A DNA stretch of 53,679 bases from assembly GCF_017614965.1 (NCBI RefSeq), contig NZ_WVUG01000020.1, positions 1 through 53,679 of the forward strand. The letters run 5' to 3'. The position numbers and the translations under genes are program-made. The DNA comes from Streptomyces griseorubiginosus (GTDB lineage: Bacteria > Actinomycetota > Actinomycetes > Streptomycetales > Streptomycetaceae). The notes beneath the pieces were generated by a model. That model made no database searches. It saw only the letters and a list, made by a program, of their open reading frames with translations, and was not told the DNA's origin. Numbering within the stretch: the stretch's first letter is position 1; every line of letters starts with the position of its first letter. Positions 8,962 to 16,495 of the stretch are shown piece by piece.

Positions 8962-9318
8962 GTGCGTCAGATTCCCGTCGACACCTCCGCCGCGACCGTG
9001 ATGGTCGCCAAGACCCCGCAGCCCAAGGTCAAGGACCGCCGTACCGGCGAAATCGCCACCGACGCCGAGACCGGCGCGAAGATGATGACCGTGGACGTGA
9101 TGTTCGCGGCCAACGACGAGGTCGAGATCCTGTCCATCACCGTCCCGGAGCCGGGCATCTCCGGTGAGCTGGGCATGGGTACGCCGGTCGCGCTGACCGG
9201 TCTGATCGCCCGGCCGTGGGAGAACGAGTTCAACGGCCAGAAGCGGCACGGCATCGCCTTCCGCGCGGTTGCCGTGACCTCGCTCGCCGCTGCTGCATCG
9301 AAGCCCAAGGCGGCCTGA
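8962..9318 (+). CDS. pra: SCO3933-family (Pra-like) AICE regulatory protein
   Basis: 118-aa protein starting at GTG 8962 after ACAGGAG. It has the family's opening (MRQIPVDTS), a PKVKDRRTGEIATDAETG segment, and a beta-rich core ending PWENEFNGQKRHGIAFRA. Its place between the KorSA-like repressor and the FtsK-like translocase matches Pra of pSAM2, which activates replication and excision once KorSA repression is lifted, and SCO3933 of the SLP1 region. Two KorSA-type operators precede it. Only 2 bp separate it from the translocase gene. Confidence 0.75.
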   Translation: MRQIPVDTSAATVMVAKTPQPKVKDRRTGEIATDAETGAKMMTVDVMFAANDEVEILSITVPEPGISGELGMGTPVALTGLIARPWENEFNGQKRHGIAFRAVAVTSLAAAASKPKAA

Positions 9319-9320
9319 CC

Positions 9321-10676
9321 ATGACCTGGTTCATGGTCGCGCTGGTGCTGGTCGTCGCCGCTGCGGGTCTCCTGCGGTGGCGGCGCCCCGCCTGGTACTG
9401 GCTGACCTTCGGGGTCACCCTCGCCATGGCACGCGTCCTGGTCCGGTACGGCTCGGTCATGGACGCGTGCGGGCTGACCGTCCCGCCCTCGCGCTGGCGT
9501 CTCACTCTCGCTCGGGTCACCAACCGGCCCGTGCCGGAGTCCCGCCCGCCGCGCATCCTGCGGCTGCGGCCCACCCGCACCGGCCTGGTCCTGCGGCTCA
9601 AGCTCCGGCCCGGACAGGACGCCTTCGACATCGCCGCCGCCTCCGACCGGCTGCGCCACTCCTTCTCGATGTACGGCGTCACCTCGCGTGAACTCCGGTC
9701 CGGCGTCGTTGAGTTGAGGATGACCGGCTACGACGTCCTCAAGCGGGTGCAGATGCCCGCCAAGACCGACGCTGCGCCGATGCGGGTCCCTGTGGCCCTG
9801 CGCGAGGACGGCGCCGTCCACTACCGCGACTACCGGGCGATACCCCACGCGCTCACCCTCGGTGCCACCGAGTCCGGCAAGTCCGTCTATCAGCGCAACC
9901 TGGTCGCCGGGCTGGCTCCGATGGACGTCGCCCTCGTCGGTATCGACTGCAAGCAGGGCGTCGAACTCTTCCCGCTGGCCCGCCGGTTCTCCGCACTCGC
10001 CGACAACCCCGACACCGCTGCCGAGCTGCTCGACGCGCTCGTGACCCACATGGAGAGCGTCTACCAGCTCATCCGCGCCAAACAGCGCATCACCGCCGAC
10101 GTCCCGGACGCGGACATCGCCGCCGACATCTGGGACCTGCCCGCCGACCTACGACCGACCCCGATCGTGGTCCTCGTCGACGAGGTCGCCGAACTAGCCC
10201 TGTTCGCCAACAAGGAGGAGGAGAAGCGCCGGGACCGGATCATCACCGCGCTCGCCCGCCTCGCCCAGCTCGGCCGTGCCTCCGGGATCTACCTGGAGAT
10301 CTGCGGGCAACGCTTCGGCTCCGAACTCGGCAAAGGCATCACCATGCTCCGGGCCCAGCTCACCGGTCGCACCGCACACCGCGTCAACGACGAATCCAGC
10401 GCCAACATGGCCTTCGGCGACATCTCTCCGGACGCCGTCATCGCCGCCATCCAGATCCCCGCCGACATGCGCGGCGTCGCCATCGCGGGCGACTCGACGG
10501 GCGGCTGGCACCGCATCCGTGCTCCGCACACCTCGCTGCGGCAGGCCGTGAACACCTGCAACCGGCACGCCGACCGCACCCCCGACCTGCCCGCCCTGGC
10601 CCCCTTCCGGCCCGCGCTCCGCAGCCTCAAGCCGGTGGATGCCCCGGCTGTCGAGTCCATCCCGGCCTCTGTCTGA
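9321..10676 (+). CDS. traB: FtsK/SpoIIIE-type DNA translocase TraB (TraSA)
   Basis: 451-aa conjugation ATPase that moves double-stranded DNA between mycelial compartments. The N terminus has a hydrophobic membrane segment (MVALVLVVAAAGLL) and a second short one. The FtsK domain shows Walker A GATESGKSV, Walker B IVVLVDEVAEL and a following conserved block (QLGRASGIYLEICGQR). It starts 2 bp after the Pra-like stop. A membrane-anchored FtsK-like protein is the single essential transfer protein of AICEs. The upstream in-frame extension from 9216 overlaps pra and is rejected. Confidence 0.93.
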   Translation: MTWFMVALVLVVAAAGLLRWRRPAWYWLTFGVTLAMARVLVRYGSVMDACGLTVPPSRWRLTLARVTNRPVPESRPPRILRLRPTRTGLVLRLKLRPGQDAFDIAAASDRLRHSFSMYGVTSRELRSGVVELRMTGYDVLKRVQMPAKTDAAPMRVPVALREDGAVHYRDYRAIPHALTLGATESGKSVYQRNLVAGLAPMDVALVGIDCKQGVELFPLARRFSALADNPDTAAELLDALVTHMESVYQLIRAKQRITADVPDADIAADIWDLPADLRPTPIVVLVDEVAELALFANKEEEKRRDRIITALARLAQLGRASGIYLEICGQRFGSELGKGITMLRAQLTGRTAHRVNDESSANMAFGDISPDAVIAAIQIPADMRGVAIAGDSTGGWHRIRAPHTSLRQAVNTCNRHADRTPDLPALAPFRPALRSLKPVDAPAVESIPASV

Positions 10677-10757
10677 TCTCTCCCGTTCCACGGTCGGCGC
10701 GCCCGTCTCGCGCCAGGTCCCTACCCGAGCCATGCCCGAAGAAGGAGATCACCCGCC

Positions 10758-10964
10758 ATGTGCCCCTACTGCGAGGACTTCGCCCGCACCGTGGTGATGC
10801 TCGGCCAACTCGCTCTCTACGCCGACAGCTTCGCCGCAGACCTCGACTTCGTCGAGACCGTGGGCCCGTGCCTGGCCGCGTCGCTTCCGGAGCCGCCGCC
10901 CGGCCTGTTCCCGCCCGGCTACGACCCCAACGAGGGCCCGGAGTACCCCGGCGAGGGGTGGTGA
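10758..10964 (+). CDS. Small AICE protein of unknown function
   Basis: 68-aa acidic protein (MCPYCEDFARTVVMLGQLAL...) with a CPYC pair near the N terminus and a Pro/Gly/Glu-rich tail. ATG follows AAGAAGGAGA, a strong ribosome site. Its stop overlaps the next GTG start in a GTGA arrangement, so it is coupled to the DUF2637-like gene. Small genes here in related elements take part in spread, but no function is assigned. Confidence 0.65.
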   Translation: MCPYCEDFARTVVMLGQLALYADSFAADLDFVETVGPCLAASLPEPPPGLFPPGYDPNEGPEYPGEGW

Positions 10965-11620
10965 CCGTGTCCCGCTCGATCCGCCCGGACGCCGTGCTCG
11001 TACAGGCCGTGATCGCCGGAGCGCTGTCCTTCGCCCACCTGCACGACCTCGCCGCAGCGGCCGGACAGTCCGGCTGGAAGGCCTGGGCCTACCCGGTCTC
11101 GGTCGACCTCCTGCTGGTCGCCGCCTGGCGACGGCTTCGCTCCGACGGGCCGTCACGGCTGGCCTGGTGCTGGTTCCTCGTCGCCCTGGTCGCCTCGCTC
11201 GGCGCCAACGTCGCTACCGCCGGATTCCTCGACCTGGCCAACCCGCCCGCCCTGCTCCGCCTCGGCGTCGCCGGGTGGCCCGCCCTCGCCTTCCTCGGGG
11301 GCACGCTCCTCGCCCATTCGCCGACTCCGGCCGGGGACCGGGTGCCGGTTCCGCCGGCGCCCGCAGCCCCGGCCCCCGCGCCCGACATCGAACCCGAACC
11401 GATCCCGGATCCGGAGCCGGTCCCGGCCGCCGACGAGGCCCCGGCCCTTCCGGCCGCCGACCCTGCCCCGGCGGTCCCGGCCGCGCTGGTCGACCACGCC
11501 CGCAAGGTCGCCGACGACCACCAGACCCGCACCGGCTCCCCGATCGACACCGACACCCTGCGCGCTCGCCTCGGCGTCCCGCCCCACCTCGCCGACGCCA
11601 TCGCCGCCCAACTCGCCTGA
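10961..11620 (+). CDS. DUF2637-like membrane protein (SpdB-type spread protein)
   Basis: 219-aa protein with several hydrophobic segments in its first ~120 residues (AVIAGALSFAHLHDLAAAAG, YPVSVDLLLVAAW, AWCWFLVALVASLGANVATA, WPALAFLGGTLLA), then a Pro/Ala/Glu-rich linker (~residues 125-175) and a small C-terminal helical domain that may bind DNA. This is the architecture of DUF2637 spread proteins in AICEs and Streptomyces plasmids. GTG at 10961 overlaps the previous stop and has GCGAGGGG upstream. Probable role: intramycelial spread with TraB. Confidence 0.75.
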   Translation: MTVSRSIRPDAVLVQAVIAGALSFAHLHDLAAAAGQSGWKAWAYPVSVDLLLVAAWRRLRSDGPSRLAWCWFLVALVASLGANVATAGFLDLANPPALLRLGVAGWPALAFLGGTLLAHSPTPAGDRVPVPPAPAAPAPAPDIEPEPIPDPEPVPAADEAPALPAADPAPAVPAALVDHARKVADDHQTRTGSPIDTDTLRARLGVPPHLADAIAAQLA

Positions 11621-11642
11621 TCAGAAGGGAGAACCACCCGCC

Positions 11643-11834
11643 ATGCCCGCTCGCGACCACTTCCACTCGCTGATGCAGATCGGCCCCGTGCAGATCGGCA
11701 CCCACCGCGACCGCAACGGCCAGACCAAGCATGCCGCCGTGTGCAGCGCCGATCGCTGCGGCTGGTCCGCCGACTACACCAGCCAGACCGCCGCCCAGCT
11801 CGCTGCCCGCACCCACCGCTGCCGCGTCCGCTAG
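11643..11834 (+). CDS. Mobile element transfer protein, small Cys/His-rich
   Basis: 63-aa basic protein with Cys and His residues spaced like a small zinc-binding unit (AAVCSADRCGWSADYTS ... RTHRCRVR). It resembles the short proteins annotated as mobile element transfer protein in Streptomyces AICEs. AGAAGGGAG precedes the ATG. It lies in the middle of the spd cluster, transcribed with it. Confidence 0.65.
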   Translation: MPARDHFHSLMQIGPVQIGTHRDRNGQTKHAAVCSADRCGWSADYTSQTAAQLAARTHRCRVR

Positions 11835-11843
11835 GAGACCGCC

Positions 11844-11999
11844 ATGGACGTCCCGCTCTGGTTCGCCCTCCTCGTCGTCGGCTACCTCGGCGTCAAGCTC
11901 ATCCGCCCGCCCGCCTGGCTCATCGCCGTCCTGCTGCTCGGCGGCTTCCTCCTCGCCGACAGTGTCCTGGCCCCCGCCATAAACGCCCTCGTCAAGTAG
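11844..11999 (+). CDS. Small membrane protein in spd cluster
   Basis: 51-aa ORF with two hydrophobic stretches (LWFALLVVGYLGVKLI and WLIAVLLLGGFLLADSVL). The ATG at 11844 follows TAGGAGA and lies 9 bp after the upstream stop. Tight packing and codon use support it as a real gene. Likely a spread or pore accessory protein; not recognised by name. Confidence 0.65.
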   Translation: MDVPLWFALLVVGYLGVKLIRPPAWLIAVLLLGGFLLADSVLAPAINALVK

Positions 12000-12023
12000 C
12001 CCACTCCAGAAGGGAGTTCACCC

Positions 12024-12341
12024 ATGCTCCGCCCGAAGATCCCGACCATGCCGACGCCGACCGGCCGCGTGACTCCGCCCGCCGTCGTCGAGCCGACCGC
12101 CGTCGCCCCGGCCGCCCAGACTCCGCCGCCCGCCCCGGCGGCTCCGGCGCCATCCCGACCAGTGGTTCAGCTCACGCCCGGCACCGTGGTAGCCCTCGTC
12201 GGCGGTGGCACCGCCGTGGTCCTGGTCGTCGGCGCCGTCCTCGTCTCGCTGCTGCTCGCCGTGGCGATCACCGGTGTCTCGGTCGCCGTCTGCGCCGTCG
12301 TCCTGCGCTCCCTGCTGGCCTCCGAGGCCAAGCGACGCTGA
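12024..12341 (+). CDS. SpdD-like membrane protein
   Basis: 105 aa. A Pro/Thr/Ala-rich N-terminal half (residues ~1-48) is followed by a long hydrophobic stretch with two helices (VVALVGGGTAVVLVVGAVLV and LLLAVAITGVSVAVCAVVL) and a short basic tail. This is the layout of SpdD-type plasmid spread proteins. AGAAGGGAG precedes the ATG. Confidence 0.7.
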   Translation: MLRPKIPTMPTPTGRVTPPAVVEPTAVAPAAQTPPPAPAAPAPSRPVVQLTPGTVVALVGGGTAVVLVVGAVLVSLLLAVAITGVSVAVCAVVLRSLLASEAKRR

Positions 12342-12430
12342 CCGGCCCCCGGAGCGGCATCGGTCTGCCAACTTCGTCCGCTCCGGGCGCCGTCCCTACC
12401 CGATCCACTGAACCGGAAGGAACCTCCATC

Positions 12431-12625
12431 ATGACCGGCCCCACCCCAGCCACGAGTACGACCGCCCGGATCTGCCCGAACTGCGACGGCTTCGCCTCCG
12501 CCGCCATCACTCTCGGCGGCCGCGACCGGCACGGCCACTTGCGCACCATCACGGCGCACTGCCCGGCCTGCAACGGTCTCGGCGTCACCCGCACCCGCCG
12601 CATGCGGGAGGGTGCCCGTGTCTGA
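12431..12625 (+). CDS. Small zinc-ribbon-like protein
   Basis: 64 aa with two CxxC pairs (ICPNCDG and HCPACNGLG) about 30 residues apart, like a DnaJ-type zinc finger. GGAAGGA precedes the ATG. Its stop overlaps the beginning of the replication initiator gene, so the two are probably translated together. Function unknown; such proteins recur before repSA-type genes in AICEs. Confidence 0.65.
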   Translation: MTGPTPATSTTARICPNCDGFASAAITLGGRDRHGHLRTITAHCPACNGLGVTRTRRMREGARV

Positions 12626-13991
12626 CGAGCTGCTCGACCCGATCACCCTCGGCGACCTGCTGAGGGTGGCTTCGGCCTCCGACTTCGACCGCTGGCAGGA
12701 CCAGATCCGCCGTACCGGCGGCTGCGCCGACCCGATCCACCTGCGCGGCTGGGTCCTACACAAGGACAAGACGACCGGCGAGACCCTGCACCACTACTCC
12801 ACCGAGAATGAACCCGGCGGGCGCCTCCGGGTCGCCTGTGGCAACCGCCGCGCCTCCCGCTGCCCGGCCTGCGCCTGGACGTACGCGGGCGACACCTACC
12901 ACCTCATACGCGCGGGCCTGGCCGGAGACGACGACCGCGACATCCCCGGCACCGTCCGCGACCACCCCCGCGTCTTCGCGACCTTCACCGCCCCGTCTTT
13001 CGGCCCGGTCCACAACCGCCCCGACCGAGGCGTCTGCCGCTGCGGAACTCGCCACCCAGCCGACGCTCCCGACCTCGGCACGGCCCTCGACCCGACGACG
13101 TACGACTACGCGGGCGCCGTCCTCTTCAACAACCACGCAGGCGACCTCTGGCAGCGCTTCACCACCCGCCTGCGCCGCGAGATAGCCGTCCGCGCCGGAC
13201 TCACACGCAGCGAACTCCCCGACCACGCCCGCGTCTCCTACGGCAAGGTCGCCGAGTTCCAGAAGCGCGGTGCCCTGCACTTCCATGCCGTGATCCGCCT
13301 CGACGGCCCGGACGGCCCCGACACTCCCCCACCCGTTTGGGCCACGACCGACCTCCTCACCGACGCCATCCGCGCCGCCGTCGCGCACTCCTACACCTCG
13401 GTCTCGGTCCCGGCCGCCGACGACCAACCCGCCCGCACCTTCCGCTGGGGCACACAGCTCGACGTACGCCCCGTTAAGGCCTTCGGTGACGGCTCCGACA
13501 TCACCGAACAGGCCGTCGCCTCCTACGTCGCCAAGTACGCCACCAAAGCCGCCGAGAACACCGGCACCCTCGACCGCCGCATCGGCGAACTCTCCGAACT
13601 CGACCGCCACCAGGTCCCCGACCACACCCGCCGCCTGATCGAAGCGTGCAAGACCCTCGACCCGATCTACCCGGATCGTCGCCTCTGGGCCTGGGCTCAC
13701 ATGCTCGGCTTCCGGGGCCACTTCAGCTCCAAGTCCCGCCGCTACTCGACCACCCTCGGCGCCCTCCGCCGGGCCCGCGCCGACTATCGCGCCGCCCAAG
13801 AGCGTGACGTGCTCGGCCTGGACGACCGCGAGCCGGACACCGTCCTCGTGCTCGCCGACTGGCAATACGCCGGGCACGGCCACACCCCCGGCGAATCCGC
13901 CCTCGCCACCACCATCGCCCGCGACCTCCAACTCAACCGCGAAACCGCCCGTGAAGAGCTGCGCACGCTCGTCGACGAGAGGGAGGGGTGA
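12618..13991 (+). CDS. repSA: Rolling-circle replication initiator, RepSA family
   Basis: 457-aa initiator. It has a Cys-rich N-terminal region (RASRCPACAWTYAGD, then VCRCGTRHP), the HUH metal-binding motif in KRGALHFHAVIRLDG, and the catalytic-tyrosine region ASYVAKYATK. It would nick the element's origin to start replication after excision. GTG at 12618 is chosen because GGAGG lies 6 nt upstream; a GTG at 12612 overlaps that site. The gene overlaps the zinc-ribbon gene upstream, and a stop overlapping the xis region downstream couples it to excision. Confidence 0.9.
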   Translation: MSDELLDPITLGDLLRVASASDFDRWQDQIRRTGGCADPIHLRGWVLHKDKTTGETLHHYSTENEPGGRLRVACGNRRASRCPACAWTYAGDTYHLIRAGLAGDDDRDIPGTVRDHPRVFATFTAPSFGPVHNRPDRGVCRCGTRHPADAPDLGTALDPTTYDYAGAVLFNNHAGDLWQRFTTRLRREIAVRAGLTRSELPDHARVSYGKVAEFQKRGALHFHAVIRLDGPDGPDTPPPVWATTDLLTDAIRAAVAHSYTSVSVPAADDQPARTFRWGTQLDVRPVKAFGDGSDITEQAVASYVAKYATKAAENTGTLDRRIGELSELDRHQVPDHTRRLIEACKTLDPIYPDRRLWAWAHMLGFRGHFSSKSRRYSTTLGALRRARADYRAAQERDVLGLDDREPDTVLVLADWQYAGHGHTPGESALATTIARDLQLNRETAREELRTLVDEREG

Positions 13992-13993
13992 CC

Positions 13994-14194
13994 ATGGCAT
14001 CGGAGCTGCCGGACGGCTTCCTGACTCCTGACGACCTGGTCGTGATGTTCAAGCTCCCCAGCGTCGAGACGGTCTACCAATGGCGTCGCAAGCGCACCGG
14101 TCCCCGCGGCTTCCGCGTCGGCCGGCATCTCCGCTTCGACCCGGAGGACGTACGGGCCTGGGTGGACTCCCAGCGTGAGGGGGTAGCTGCCTGA
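13994..14194 (+). CDS. xis: Excisionase (MerR/HTH_17-type DNA-binding protein)
   Basis: 66 aa. Pattern FLTPDDLVVMFKLPSVETVY, then WRRKRTGPRGFRVGRHLRF and DPEDVRAWVD, is the HTH_17 winged helix found in AICE Xis proteins, which bend attL/attR DNA and steer Int to excision. ATG at 13994 has GGAGG 7 nt upstream; GTG at 13988 is also in frame but too near that site. Its stop shares one base with the int ATG (TGATG). Confidence 0.88.
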   Translation: MASELPDGFLTPDDLVVMFKLPSVETVYQWRRKRTGPRGFRVGRHLRFDPEDVRAWVDSQREGVAA

Positions 14195-15456
14195 TGGCTG
14201 GACACATCCAAGACCGCTGGTACAAGACCGAGACCGGCCCGGACGGCAAGACCCGCAAGGTCAAGACCGATCGCCATGGCACGGGCCTGCGATACCGCGC
14301 CCGCTACGTCGCCCCGGACGGGACGGAGAAGTCAAAGGGCTTCCCCGACAAGCAAAAGCGGCTGGCCGACGCCTGGTTGACCAACATCGAAGCGGACATG
14401 GCGCGCGGGCAGTACATCGACCCGCGAGCGGCACGGATCACCTTCCGGGAGTACGCGGAAAAGTGGCTGGCCGCGCTCACGACTGAACTCACGAGCCGGG
14501 CCGCCGTGGAAGGCCGGTTGAGGCTTCACGCGCTTCCCTACCTCGGTACGCGCCCCGTGGGTTCCTTCCAGCCGGAGCACATCCGCGAGTGGAGCCGCCA
14601 GCTCGAAGGGGCCGTGTCGTCAGCCCAGTACCGACGCCTGATCTTCGACGCGGTCTCCTCGGTGCTCAACGCGGCCGTAGATGACCGCCTGCTGGCCTCG
14701 AACCCCTGCCGAGCCCGATCGGTCAAGGCACCCCGTCCCCTGCCGACACGCGTCCATCCGTGGTCCGCTGAGCAGGTGTTCGGCGTACGGGCCGGGCTGC
14801 CCGACCGCTACCAGGCCACGGTCGACGTCGGCGCCGGGTGCGGCCTGCGACAGGGTGAGATCTTCGGGCTGGCAGTCGACAACATCGGTGACCTTGGCTG
14901 GCTCTACGTCCGCCAACAGGTCAAGAAGGTTCGCGGAACGCTCGTCTTCGCCCCACCCAAGCGCGGCAAGCTCCGTGACGTCCCCCTCGATCCCGAGGTC
15001 TCGGCCGCGCTGGAGGAGCACATGAAGCTGTTCCCGCCTGTCGACGTCACCTTGCCGTGGCTCCGGCCGGACGGCCCGAAGGTCACGCACCGGTTGGTCT
15101 TCACGAACGGCGTCGACTCCGCCATCTGGAGCCAGGGGTTCAACGACCAGTCATGGAAGCCCGCGTTGGCCTCCGCCGGGATCATCCCCGTTCCCGAGAA
15201 GGGGCAGCGGTACGCACCAGCCCGCGAACACGGCATGCACGCCCTACGCCACTTCTACGCCTCGGTCCTCCTGGACGCCGGAGAGAGCATCAAGGCACTG
15301 AGCCTCTACCTCGGTCACAGCGATCCGGGGTTCACGCTCCGCGTCTACACGCACCTCATGCCGTCCAGCGAGACGCGCACCCGGAAAGCCATCTCCGCGA
15401 TGTACCGGGCCGCCGGTCACGCTCACGACGGCCCAGAGACGGCCCAAGCCGCCTGA
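14194..15456 (+). CDS. int: Tyrosine site-specific recombinase (integrase)
   Basis: 420 aa. The N-terminal arm-binding part is followed by a SAM-like core-binding domain (TFREYAEKWLAAL...). The catalytic domain carries the full set: Arg in CGLRQGEIFGL, Lys in PPKRGKLRDV, HxxR in MHALRHFYASV, His in YLGHSDPG and the Tyr nucleophile in RVYTHLMP. It is translationally coupled to xis and sits next to the right-hand repeat, as int does beside attP. Probable target is the ettA leader, not a tRNA gene. Confidence 0.95.
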   Translation: MAGHIQDRWYKTETGPDGKTRKVKTDRHGTGLRYRARYVAPDGTEKSKGFPDKQKRLADAWLTNIEADMARGQYIDPRAARITFREYAEKWLAALTTELTSRAAVEGRLRLHALPYLGTRPVGSFQPEHIREWSRQLEGAVSSAQYRRLIFDAVSSVLNAAVDDRLLASNPCRARSVKAPRPLPTRVHPWSAEQVFGVRAGLPDRYQATVDVGAGCGLRQGEIFGLAVDNIGDLGWLYVRQQVKKVRGTLVFAPPKRGKLRDVPLDPEVSAALEEHMKLFPPVDVTLPWLRPDGPKVTHRLVFTNGVDSAIWSQGFNDQSWKPALASAGIIPVPEKGQRYAPAREHGMHALRHFYASVLLDAGESIKALSLYLGHSDPGFTLRVYTHLMPSSETRTRKAISAMYRAAGHAHDGPETAQAA

Positions 15457-15460
15457 CACG

Positions 15461-15500
15461 GCCCCTCATCGGTGGAAGAACCGCTGGTGAGGGGCTGTTT
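15461..15500 (+). terminator. Terminator of the int operon
   Basis: A 15-bp stem allowing G-U pairs (arms 15461-15475 and 15481-15495, loop AAGAA) followed by TGTTT. It begins 4 bp after the int stop and separates element transcription from attR. Confidence 0.8.
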
Positions 15501-15521
15501 CATGCCCTGCGGCGGTAAGTA

Positions 15522-15592
15522 ACACCCCATCTTGCCGTACCGCCACCCCTGGGCGGAAACGCGTATGGCCGGGAGGACCTGACCTGGGAGTT
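15522..15592. repeat. Putative attR of the integrated element
   Basis: Right copy of the 71-bp repeat (see 4465-4535), 66 bp after the int stop. To its right lies chromosomal sequence leading to the zinc-ribbon gene. Because each copy carries the full motif, the ettA leader would keep this sequence whichever junction it ends up with. Confidence 0.75.
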
Positions 15593-15723
15593 TTCGCGCC
15601 TTGGCAGGAGAGGCCGGGACCGTGACCGACGACGAGGCCAAAGGAGATCTCTGGCTCCAGGGGATCGCCCTCGAGGAGTGGCTGGTCGGCGGGTCCACGG
15701 GAGATCAGATCGCCCCCTCCCCG

Positions 15724-16020
15724 TCAGGCACCTGGGTGCTGGTACGGCTGCTGCGGCTGTCCGTACGCCGGCGCGCCGGGGGCGCCCGCGGCCTGGGCCT
15801 GGAGCTGCTCGGCCTGCTTCTTGCTCAGCTTCTGCTCCGCGCCGCAGAAGGTGCACTGCGTCGCGTACTTCGTCGAGATGGGAAACAGCGGCACGAAGAA
15901 CAGCGTGAACTTCATGACGCGCTTCCTGAGCGTGTGGGCGGCCGGATTGCCGCACTGCCCGCACACCAGCGTCAGTATCGCGAGCTGGTACAGGTATCCC
16001 TTGGTGCCAAAGATGATCAC
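15724..16020 (-). CDS. Zinc-ribbon domain protein
   Basis: 98 aa. Two CxxC pairs (VCGQCGNPA and QCTFCGAEQ) about 35 residues apart form a likely zinc ribbon, with a hydrophobic patch between them (KFTLFFVPLFPIS). The C-terminal third is a Gln/Ala/Pro-rich low-complexity tail (KKQAEQLQAQAAGAPGAPAY). Proteins of this type are small and widespread in Streptomyces with no known role. ATG at 16020; a GTG one codon upstream is possible. Nothing is seen between attR and its stop. Confidence 0.75.
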   Translation of the reverse strand: MIIFGTKGYLYQLAILTLVCGQCGNPAAHTLRKRVMKFTLFFVPLFPISTKYATQCTFCGAEQKLSKKQAEQLQAQAAGAPGAPAYGQPQQPYQHPGA

Positions 16021-16067
16021 GAGTTCGGGCCCTTCTCGGGTCGGTGCATGCTACGTCACTACGTCAC

Positions 16068-16436
16068 TCAATCCTTGCGCGTCGCCCGTGCGGCCAGCAG
16101 GGCGGTCGCCACCACCACCCCGGCGGCCCCGGCGACCCCCGCGGAGCGGAACGCCCGGGAGGAACGCCACGACAGGACCGACCAGCGCGACTGGGCCGAG
16201 AGCACGGAACCCGTGCTCAGCCACGATCCCGCCGAGACCAGCGACAGCGCCGAACCGATCGAGCCGGCCGAGAGCGCGCTCCCGATGGAGCCCAAGGACA
16301 GGGCCGACCCGACGGACCCGATGGACAGGACCGAGCCGACCGAGCCGATCGACAGCACGGAGTCCTGCGACCACAGGGACAGCACGGAACCGGAGCAGGT
16401 GGACTGCTGCACGGGCGGTACGGATGACTTGGTCAT
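16068..16436 (-). CDS. Ser/Gly-rich octapeptide-repeat membrane protein
   Basis: 122 aa. From about residue 18 to 80 it is built of eight-residue-like repeats (GSVLSIGSV, GSALSLGSI, GSALSAGSI), a regularity that could form a small beta-solenoid. A hydrophobic helix near the C terminus (SAGVAGAAGVVVATALLAA) with ARATRKD after it looks like a membrane anchor. The ATG at 16436 (MTKSSVPP) is preferred to the one at 16460. No family recognised. It is followed closely by the zinc-ribbon gene on the same strand. Confidence 0.65.
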   Translation of the reverse strand: MTKSSVPPVQQSTCSGSVLSLWSQDSVLSIGSVGSVLSIGSVGSALSLGSIGSALSAGSIGSALSLVSAGSWLSTGSVLSAQSRWSVLSWRSSRAFRSAGVAGAAGVVVATALLAARATRKD

Positions 16437-16456
16437 GAAGTCATCTTGCCCGCCCC

Positions 16457-16495
16457 TCACTCCCCCGTGGGCGCGTTACTCCCCCGTGGGCGCGT
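16457..16495. repeat. 19-20 bp tandem duplication at the 3' end of the surface-protein gene
   Basis: ACTCCCCCGTGGGCGCGTT occurs twice in succession across the stop codon of the LAXTG protein gene. One copy is the coding end (NAPTGE-stop); the other lies just after it. Confidence 0.85.

Larger units (their letters stand above)
4466..15580. mobile_element. Integrated AICE (pSAM2/SLP1 type) inserted upstream of ettA
   Basis: Element of about 11.06 kb between the two 71-bp repeats. Backbone in order from the right end: int, xis, repSA-type rolling-circle initiator, small spread genes, FtsK/TraB DNA translocase, Pra-like protein, KorSA-like GntR repressor and a Nudix gene like pSAM2 pif. This is the standard AICE toolkit for site-specific excision, rolling-circle replication and double-stranded DNA transfer between mycelia. 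The left ~3 kb (orphan gene, ParA-like, HEPN-like) is cargo of clearly lower GC. All backbone genes appear intact, so the element may be functional. AICEs usually target tRNA genes; here the target is the ettA leader. Confidence 0.88.
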
